Made by a program: the position numbers and the translations under genes. The notes under the pieces were generated by a model. The model worked only from the letters and a program-made list of their open reading frames with translations. It searched no databases and had not been told where the DNA came from. A DNA stretch of 64,000 nucleotides from the NCBI RefSeq assembly GCF_019428685.1, contig NZ_CP080095.1, positions 1,984,001-2,048,000 of the forward strand, written 5' to 3'. This stretch comes from Paraburkholderia edwinii. GTDB taxonomy: Bacteria > Pseudomonadota > Gammaproteobacteria > Burkholderiales > Burkholderiaceae. This document shows, piece after piece, positions 58,556-64,000 of this stretch. Within the stretch, counting starts at the first letter, position 1. The number at the start of each line of letters is the position of its first letter.

Positions 58556-60379
58556 TCACGCTGCGTCGTGCAGGTAAAGCGCGCGCGATTCGAAGCGCTG
58601 CGCGAGTTCTTCGGACGGCAGCGCCTTGCACACGAGCCATCCCTGAATGTGATCGCATCCCATCTGGGTCAGCAACGCACGCTGCGCTTCCGTTTCGACG
58701 CCTTCGGCGACCAGTTCGAGATCGAGCGTCTGCGCAAGTCCGACCACTGCGCTGACAATTGCCTGATCATTGCGCGAGGTTAGCAGATTCTCGACAAAGC
58801 TCCGGTCGATTTTCAGCTTGGCAAGCGGGAAACGTTGCAGATACGCAAGACTCGAATAGCCCGTCCCGAAGTCGTCTACTGCAAAACGAATACCGATGGC
58901 AGTTAATTCCGCGAGCAGCGCGGTGGCATGCGCGGGATCGTGCATCAGCAGCGTCTCGGTGATTTCGAACACGAGCCGGCGCGGGTCGATGCCGGTCAGC
59001 GCGATCGCTTCGCGCACGTTGTCGGTAAAGCGCGGGTCGCGGAACTGCTGCGGCGACACGTTGACCGCCACGTACTGCAGCTTGATGCCTTTCGCGTCCC
59101 ACTGGATCAGCTGCATGCACGCGGCTTTCAGCACCCAGTTGCCGAGGTAGTTGATGAGGCCGACCGACTCCGCGAGCGGAATGAACATCGACGGCGGCAC
59201 GAGGCCGTGCAGCGGATGGTGCCAGCGGATCAGCGCCTCGACGCCGACCACGCCGCGCGAGTGGCTGCTCGTGATCGGCTGGAAGTGCAGCGAGAACTCG
59301 CCGTTGCGCACGCCGTCGTAAAGATCCGATTCGAGCTTGAGGCGCTCGGCGTCGGCGGGGCTGTCGTCGGGCACGTAGAACGCGAGCGTGTTGCCGCCCG
59401 CGGCCTTGGCACGCAGCAGCGCGTGGTCGGCCCAGCGCAGCAGCTGGCTGTCGCGCGAGGTCGAGTCGTTCGAGTGCTGCACGTCGGGATACAACGCGAT
59501 GCCGATGCTGGCCGACAGATGCACGGGCTGCCGGTTGTACGAGTAGGGCTGCTGGATCGCAGTCAAGAGGCGCCGCGCGAGCGCTTCGGCGGCGATCGCG
59601 GCGTCGGTGCGCGTCGCGGCCGGCGGCAGCAGGATCGCGAATTCGTCGCTGGCGACGCGCGCAATGATTTCGCCTTGCGTCGTCATGTGCGTGAGGCGCT
59701 TCGCGGTATCGCGCAGCATTTCGTCGCCGGCGTCGTAGCCGAGCGCGCGGTTCACGCGCTGATAGTCGTCGAGGTCGAGCAGCAGCAGCGCGGCCGGCGT
59801 GCCGTTCGCGTCGGCCTGCTGCTGCGCGTCGCGCAATGCGTCGACGAGCGCCGGCACGTTGGCGATGCCGGTCAGATGGTCGGTGTGCAGCGCGCGTTTG
59901 AGGCTCGCTTCGTTGGCGCGCCACGCGGAGACGTCGAAGCCCGCGATCGCATAGCCCTCGATGCCGTCGTGGTTGTTGCGCACGACGCGCAGTTCGACGG
60001 CGATCGGGTAGGTCAGCGACTTGACGAGATCGAGCGAGACCTTTTCGACCGTGCCGCTGGCCTCGGCGCGCGTCAGCACGGCTTCGAGGCGCGCGCTGTC
60101 GGCGGGCGCGACGATGTCGTGCAGGCTGATGGTTTCCAGATACTCGCGGTGGTAACCGATAAAGCGCAGGCTCGCGTCGGTCACGTACAGGAAGCGCAGA
60201 TCCCTGTCGACGTGGGCGAGGAAGTCGACGGCGCCGACGGTCTGCTCGAGACCGAGGGCGGCGGCGCCCGCTCCGGCTGCTTGCGCCTCGCCGCCGCGCG
60301 GGCCCAGTACCGTGCGCCAACGCTCGATCGCGTTGCGCAGCCAGCCCCGTCGAGGTGCGGTAATCCTGTTCGCTTCCAT
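58556..60379 (-). CDS. PAS-GGDEF-EAL protein, probably a c-di-GMP phosphodiesterase
   Basis: A 607-residue regulator. A PAS domain (about residues 40-160) is followed by a GGDEF domain (about 165-330) whose signature is SDEF instead of GGDEF, so cyclase activity is unlikely. The EAL domain (about 345-600) keeps the catalytic set: FSLHFQPI, EALIRWHHP, VFEITETLL, VDDFGTGYSSL, KIDRSF and VAEGVET. It should degrade c-di-GMP, perhaps with the GGDEF relic binding GTP. I chose ATG 60379 over an in-frame TTG at 60394. Cytosolic; no membrane helices seen. Confidence 0.88.
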   Translation of the reverse strand: MEANRITAPRRGWLRNAIERWRTVLGPRGGEAQAAGAGAAALGLEQTVGAVDFLAHVDRDLRFLYVTDASLRFIGYHREYLETISLHDIVAPADSARLEAVLTRAEASGTVEKVSLDLVKSLTYPIAVELRVVRNNHDGIEGYAIAGFDVSAWRANEASLKRALHTDHLTGIANVPALVDALRDAQQQADANGTPAALLLLDLDDYQRVNRALGYDAGDEMLRDTAKRLTHMTTQGEIIARVASDEFAILLPPAATRTDAAIAAEALARRLLTAIQQPYSYNRQPVHLSASIGIALYPDVQHSNDSTSRDSQLLRWADHALLRAKAAGGNTLAFYVPDDSPADAERLKLESDLYDGVRNGEFSLHFQPITSSHSRGVVGVEALIRWHHPLHGLVPPSMFIPLAESVGLINYLGNWVLKAACMQLIQWDAKGIKLQYVAVNVSPQQFRDPRFTDNVREAIALTGIDPRRLVFEITETLLMHDPAHATALLAELTAIGIRFAVDDFGTGYSSLAYLQRFPLAKLKIDRSFVENLLTSRNDQAIVSAVVGLAQTLDLELVAEGVETEAQRALLTQMGCDHIQGWLVCKALPSEELAQRFESRALYLHDAA

Positions 60380-60758
60380 GTAAGTCGCTGACAATCCTGT
60401 TTCGTCGCAGACGGGCGAACTCGCCCGCCGGTTACCGCATCCAGCCGGAAGATGGGAAGACGTCCATCAGAGCAACATAACGGCTGGCGCCGCAAAATCT
60501 TTAGCCTGAGATCGAAAAAAAGCATCGCAAAGGCGCGTTTTCGCGCGACGGCAACCCTTTTTCGCAGGCGAAGACGCCACTTTGGGCCCGCTCGCTGCAC
60601 TGCACCGAGGGTCGCGCTAAAGTACCGCCCCCCTTGTTCCGTTAATGCGATTGTTCGTGAGGCGGTTCGGTTTTGGTACGATGCGCGGCGGTCGTTGGGA
60701 CCGTTTCCATCCCTGGCCTGCACGATTGCTGTTTTTTGAATTCATGCCGCCATCCATC
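60380..60758. other. 379-base divergent gap between two c-di-GMP genes
   Basis: This holds the promoters of the GGDEF-EAL gene (minus strand) and the EAL-HDOD gene (plus strand). An in-frame extension of the latter runs back to 60645 but has Trp/Arg/Phe-rich, non-domain sequence and was not used. No other gene or clear motif is seen. Confidence 0.5.
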
Positions 60759-62105
60759 ATGTCAGAACTGTTCGACGATAGAGACGACCGCAGGACCGAG
60801 AAGGGAGCCGGCGGTACGCTCAGCGGCACAGCCGGTGTCTCGCTGGATGCCCCGCATTCCGCTTCGGAGTTTGTCTATCTGGGCCGCCAGCCGATCCTCG
60901 ATCGCAGCGGCGCGCTCAATGCCTATGAGTTGCTGTTTCGCGACAGTGCGCACAACCACGCGCGCGTGTCCGACGACGCGCAGGCGACCGCCCAGGTGGT
61001 CGCCCGCACAATCGGCTCGATTGGCGTGCCGGCCGTGCTCGGCCAGCATCGCGGCTATATCAACATCGGCCGGCGCCTGCTGTTCGACGACATCGTGCAT
61101 CTGATGTCGCCGCAGCGCTTCGTGCTCGAGATTCTCGAAACCGTGACCGTCGATGCGCGCCTGCTCGCGCGTCTGGCCGAATTGCGCCGCGCCGGCTTCC
61201 GGATCGCGCTCGACGACGTCTGGGAGCTGTCCGAAAGCCTTTACGCAATGCTGCCGTATGCGGATATCGTCAAGGTCGATTTCCTGCTGGCCGACCGCAG
61301 CTCGCTGAAGACGCTCGCGGCGACGCTGCGTGGCCACGGTAAAACGCTGATCGCCGAAAAGGTCGAGACGCGAGAGGATTTTCTGCAGGCGCGCGACCTT
61401 GGCTTCGATCTGTTCCAGGGCTACTTCTTTGCACGGCCTCAAGTGCTGGCTGCGCATAGAAGCCGTTCGTCGAGCGCGGCCCTGCTGCGCCTGCTCGCGC
61501 TGCTGTCGCGCGACGCGGGCCTCTTCGAGCTCGAAGCGGAGTTGAAGCGCCATCCGAACGTTGTCGTGCAACTGTTGCGCCTCGTCAACTCGAGCGCCTT
61601 TGGGCTCGGCCGTCATATCGCTTCGTTGCGCGAGGCGATTATCGCGACCGGCACGCGGCAGATCGCGCGCTGGGCGCAACTGCTGCTGTACGCGGGCGGC
61701 GGCGAACTGCCGTGGAGCTCCGATCCGCTCGTGCAACTGGCCGGCACGCGCTCGCGTTTTATGGAACTGGCCGCGCGTCTGCTGCGCCCCGGCGACGAGG
61801 ATTTCGCCGACGCGGCGTTTATGACCGGCATCTTTTCGCTCGTGCACGTGGTCGTCGATTCGACGCCCGCGAAGGCGCTCGACAAGCTTGGGCTGTCGCC
61901 GCTGATCCGCAATGCAATTGTCGAACGCGACGGCGAGATGGGCGCGCTGCTGCGTGTCGCCGAAGCGGCCGGGCAGGGCGCCGAGACCGCGGCGATCGTG
62001 CAGGCGGAGACGCTCGAGCGCTTCTCGGTGTTCACACCAGGGGTGCTGGCGGAACTGAACCTGTCGGCGGCTGCGTGGTTCGGCGCGCATGCGGGTGGTA
62101 ACTGA
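60759..62105 (+). CDS. EAL-HDOD (YuxH-type) signalling protein
   Basis: A 448-residue cytosolic protein. The EAL-like domain (about residues 35-245) starts VYLGRQPILDRSGALNAYELLFR. It keeps more catalytic-type residues than its paralogue at 55398: VLEILETV, LDDVWE, VKVDFL, AEKVETRED and FQGYFFARP. An HDOD domain (about 255-440; VVQLLRLVNSSAFGLGRHIA) follows. It could be an active or ligand-binding phosphodiesterase. ATG 60759 and ATG 60744 are both possible starts. The stop codon begins a 12-base tandem repeat. Confidence 0.82.
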   Translation: MSELFDDRDDRRTEKGAGGTLSGTAGVSLDAPHSASEFVYLGRQPILDRSGALNAYELLFRDSAHNHARVSDDAQATAQVVARTIGSIGVPAVLGQHRGYINIGRRLLFDDIVHLMSPQRFVLEILETVTVDARLLARLAELRRAGFRIALDDVWELSESLYAMLPYADIVKVDFLLADRSSLKTLAATLRGHGKTLIAEKVETREDFLQARDLGFDLFQGYFFARPQVLAAHRSRSSSAALLRLLALLSRDAGLFELEAELKRHPNVVVQLLRLVNSSAFGLGRHIASLREAIIATGTRQIARWAQLLLYAGGGELPWSSDPLVQLAGTRSRFMELAARLLRPGDEDFADAAFMTGIFSLVHVVVDSTPAKALDKLGLSPLIRNAIVERDGEMGALLRVAEAAGQGAETAAIVQAETLERFSVFTPGVLAELNLSAAAWFGAHAGGN

Positions 62106-62143
62106 GGCGCTAACTGAGGGGGCCACTGAGGTGGCCACTGACG
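62100..62143. repeat. 12-base tandem repeat beginning at the EAL-HDOD stop codon
   Basis: Units AACTGAGGCGCT, AACTGAGGGGGC and CACTGAGGTGGC, then CACTGACG, follow each other from 62100. TGA therefore recurs in frame at 62103, 62115, 62127 and 62139, giving four successive stop codons. Confidence 0.8.
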
Positions 62144-62355
62144 CAGCTTCTGCCGGGCCGGTTGAGGCAGAAACTGGGACGGTAGCGGCGACGGCAGCGG
62201 GGACGGCATAAGGCTAAGGCGGCAACGGAGGCTCGGGCTGACCGCAGCATGCACGGGCGCCGCACAAACTGTGATCCAATAGCGAATCGATGTGTGTGGC
62301 GGCGAAGGATGGCGTCGGGGCGGCGTCGCCCGCCGCACGAACCGGAGGAACACAG

Positions 62356-62919
62356 ATGAAACGTACGCTGAAGCAAACCGTCGCGGCGGCCGGCCTTGCC
62401 GCCGCGCTGTCGTTTTATGCGCTCGCCGCGTCGGCAACCCTGAAGCCCGGCGATACCGCGCCCGACTTCACCGCGCAGGCGTCGCTCGGCGGCAAGACCT
62501 ACACGTACTCGCTGGCCGATGCGCTGAAGAAGGGGCCGGTCGTGCTGTACTTCTATCCGGCCGCCTTCACGAAAGGCTGCACCATCGAGGCGCACGAGTT
62601 CGCCGACGCCGTCGACGAATACAAGAAATACGGCGCCACCGTGATCGGCGTGTCGCACGACAATATCGACACGCTGACGAAGTTCTCGGTCAGCGAATGC
62701 CGCAGCAAATTCCCCGTTGCGGCCGACGCCAACGCGAAAGTGATCGGCGCCTACGATGCGGGGCTGCCGATGCACGACTCGATGGCGAACCGCGTGTCGT
62801 ATGTGATCGCGCCGGACGGCAAGATCATCTACGAATACACGAGCATGTCGCCGGACAAGCATGTCGAGAATACGATGCAAGCGGTCAAGCAATGGGCCGC
62901 GACGCACAAGGCGCAATGA
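62356..62919 (+). CDS. Periplasmic peroxiredoxin (AhpC/TSA family)
   Basis: A 187-residue exported peroxidase. A signal peptide (residues 1-32, ending YALAASA) precedes the thioredoxin-fold domain. The peroxidatic Cys75 lies in YPAAFTKGCTIEAHEFAD. In PrxQ/BCP enzymes a resolving Cys follows five residues later; here that position is His, so only Cys115 (SVSECRSKFP) remains as a possible partner. It may therefore work as a 1-Cys or long-range 2-Cys enzyme against peroxides. ATG 62356 follows GGAGGAA; the longer frame precedes it without support. Confidence 0.88.
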   Translation: MKRTLKQTVAAAGLAAALSFYALAASATLKPGDTAPDFTAQASLGGKTYTYSLADALKKGPVVLYFYPAAFTKGCTIEAHEFADAVDEYKKYGATVIGVSHDNIDTLTKFSVSECRSKFPVAADANAKVIGAYDAGLPMHDSMANRVSYVIAPDGKIIYEYTSMSPDKHVENTMQAVKQWAATHKAQ

Positions 62920-63060
62920 CGGTTGCGCGTTAGCCGCGCTGGCCGCTTCAGAAGCTTTAGCGGCGCGGCGGGTGCCGCTCTGCACCCGAACCCGTTGTGT
63001 TGATGAACAAGCATTGAGCAGCTTGACCCACGATTGCCCGGCGTTTCTTACGGAGGCGCG

Positions 63061-63525
63061 ATGCCGATCTTTGTCGCTCTGTTCGTTCTGATTGCGTTGA
63101 TCTACGGCGCGGTGCGCGCGTACGACGTGCTCGCCGCGCATTTCGGCGTCGGCGTGGCGATCGGCGCCGCGGTGGTGGCGGCGGCTATCGTGATCGCCGC
63201 GGTCGCTTACTGGTGGCGGCGCCATCGCGAGATCGCGCCGAATATCCACGACGGCGACTGGACGCATGAGCTCAAGCAACCATGGGGCGGCGTGCGGCTC
63301 GCCGCGGGCAAGGGGCTGTGCTCGATCCAGCTCGGCGGCGCGAAGGGCGACTATATCTTTGGCGATCTGCGAGGCGCGCAGGCCGAACGCGACGGCAGCG
63401 GCTGGCGTGTCGGGCTGCAGGTCAAGGATACGGCGCGGCCCGTCTGGCAACTGCCGATGCAAAACGAGCGGCAGGCGCGCCAGTGGCAGCGCATTCTGAC
63501 GCGCGCGATGGCGCAGAAGCTTTAG
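63061..63525 (+). CDS. Small membrane-anchored protein, function unknown
   Basis: A 154-residue protein with two adjacent N-terminal membrane helices (about residues 2-20 and 29-50), then a basic stop-transfer (WWRRHRE). A soluble domain of about 95 residues follows (HELKQPWGGVRLAAGKGLCS, WRVGLQVKDTARPVWQLPMQ). It resembles lipid- or protein-binding beta folds only loosely. ATG 63061 follows GGAGG. It lies after the peroxiredoxin with 141 bases between, and is closed by a hairpin. Family not recognised. Confidence 0.65.
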   Translation: MPIFVALFVLIALIYGAVRAYDVLAAHFGVGVAIGAAVVAAAIVIAAVAYWWRRHREIAPNIHDGDWTHELKQPWGGVRLAAGKGLCSIQLGGAKGDYIFGDLRGAQAERDGSGWRVGLQVKDTARPVWQLPMQNERQARQWQRILTRAMAQKL

Positions 63526-63533
63526 TGGGTCCA

Positions 63534-63562
63534 TGCCTGTGCCGCGAGAAGCGGCACAGGCA
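63534..63562. terminator. Hairpin between the membrane protein and the RND pump
   Basis: GCCTGTGCCGC (63535-63545) and GCGGCACAGGC (63551-63561) pair perfectly around GAGAA, extended by one T-A pair. It separates two converging genes, so it probably ends one or both transcripts; no long T tract follows. Confidence 0.65.
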
Positions 63563-63591
63563 ATGAACGGCTAGTGCGCGCCGCCGCTCAT

Positions 63592-64000
63592 TTACTCCGC
63601 TGCGGCGGCCGGCTGGCCGGCGCCGCCGCGCCGCTTCTCCCCCCAGACGCGCATACGGTCCATGTACAGATAAACGACCGGCGTCGTGTAGAGCGTCAGC
63701 ATCTGGCTCACGATCAGTCCGCCGACGATCGCCAGACCGAGCGGCGCGCGCAGCTCGGCGCCTTCGCCGCGTCCGAACGCAAGCGGCAGCGCGCCGAGCA
63801 GCGCCGCACAGGTCGTCATCATGATCGGGCGGAAGCGCAGCAGGCACGCTTCCTCGATGGCATCGCGCGACGAGAGCCCGCGCGTGCGCGACGCATCGAT
63901 CGCAAAGTCGACCATCATGATCGCGTTCTTCTTCACGATGCCGATCAGCAGAATCACCGCGATCAGCGCGATGATGCTGAACTCGGTATCGAAGAGCAGC
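63592..64000 (-). CDS. RND-family efflux pump inner-membrane subunit, C-terminal part (cut by window edge)
   Basis: The last ~135 residues of a large HAE1-type RND transporter (MdtB/MdtC/MuxB-like). Visible are the paired transmembrane helices and the conserved loop [19 protein letters not shown], the [20 protein letters not shown] segment with its Arg, and [30 protein letters not shown]. The C-terminal tail is short and Ala/Gly-rich. The N-terminal ~900 residues lie beyond 64000. The substrate and membrane-fusion partner cannot be seen. Confidence 0.9.
   Translation of the reverse strand, partial: LLFDTEFSIIALIAVILLIGIVKKNAIMMVDFAIDASRTRGLSSRDAIEEACLLRFRPIMMTTCAALLGALPLAFGRGEGAELRAPLGLAIVGGLIVSQMLTLYTTPVVYLYMDRMRVWGEKRRGGAGQPAAAAE

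Noticed and set aside
61613..62437. Minus-strand frame with PSPLP and WPPQ repeats over the end of the EAL-HDOD gene
   Set aside because: It is the antisense reading of the stop-codon repeat and coding DNA; no ribosome site and no domain.

Overview
The window reads as a chromosomal segment of a high-GC beta-proteobacterium of the Burkholderiaceae (Burkholderia, Paraburkholderia or Trinickia-like). The gene content (pel exopolysaccharide cluster, hut and ast catabolic operons, a split two-subunit arginine succinyltransferase, glgCA) and the strong G/C third-position bias fit that group. The assignment comes from gene content, not from a database match. The window cuts a gene at each edge: pelD on the left and an RND efflux pump on the right. 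No tRNA, rRNA, CRISPR array or insertion sequence was seen.

Layout. 1-6262: the 3' part of a Pel operon (pelD-E-F-G plus a free-standing PelA-type hydrolase). 6320-7966: divergent argO/argP-type arginine exporter and regulator. 8110-9872: a hipBA-like toxin-antitoxin pair with a clear promoter and operator. 9981-12394: an MFS transporter and a proline-rich PRC-barrel-like lipoprotein, translationally coupled. 12943-14349: an NCS2 purine permease. 14482-16691: a small membrane protein and a divergent SDR/LysR pair. 16731-20288: an A+T-richer accessory island with a secreted YD-repeat protein that carries a C-terminal toxin-like domain, a tightly linked immunity candidate, and decaying immunity/toxin remnants. 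20493-26470: the histidine-utilisation operon hutH-C-U-D-I with HutC operators. 26822-36695: a mix of transport, transglutaminase-like, glycosidase, hydrolase and pdxY genes. 36944-39744: glgC-glgA. 40204-45114: hydrolase, flavin monooxygenase, BamE-like lipoprotein and patatin. 45478-55246: arginine uptake ATPase, its regulator and the complete ast pathway (astC, astA alpha and beta, astD, astB, astE). 55398-62105: four c-di-GMP/HDOD-type signalling proteins. 62356-64000: a periplasmic peroxiredoxin, a small membrane protein and an RND pump fragment.

How the parts connect. PelD carries an RxxD c-di-GMP site, so the EAL, GGDEF-EAL and HDOD proteins at 55-62 kb could bear on Pel output; this is an inference. 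The hut and ast operons both feed glutamate, and argO/argP balances arginine. The hut operon stops at hutI with no hutF or hutG in the window. The ast region has only the ATPase of its uptake system.

The most unusual signal is a recurring class of short tandem repeats, mostly with 12- or 15-base periods. Several begin exactly at the stop codon of a gene (GH hydrolase, hutI, the ast regulator, astB, an EAL-HDOD gene, a BamE-like gene). Others sit in frame inside protein linkers or termini (ArgO, an MFS loop, the N-terminus of the ast regulator). This looks like one ongoing slippage or duplication process acting at gene ends and linkers.
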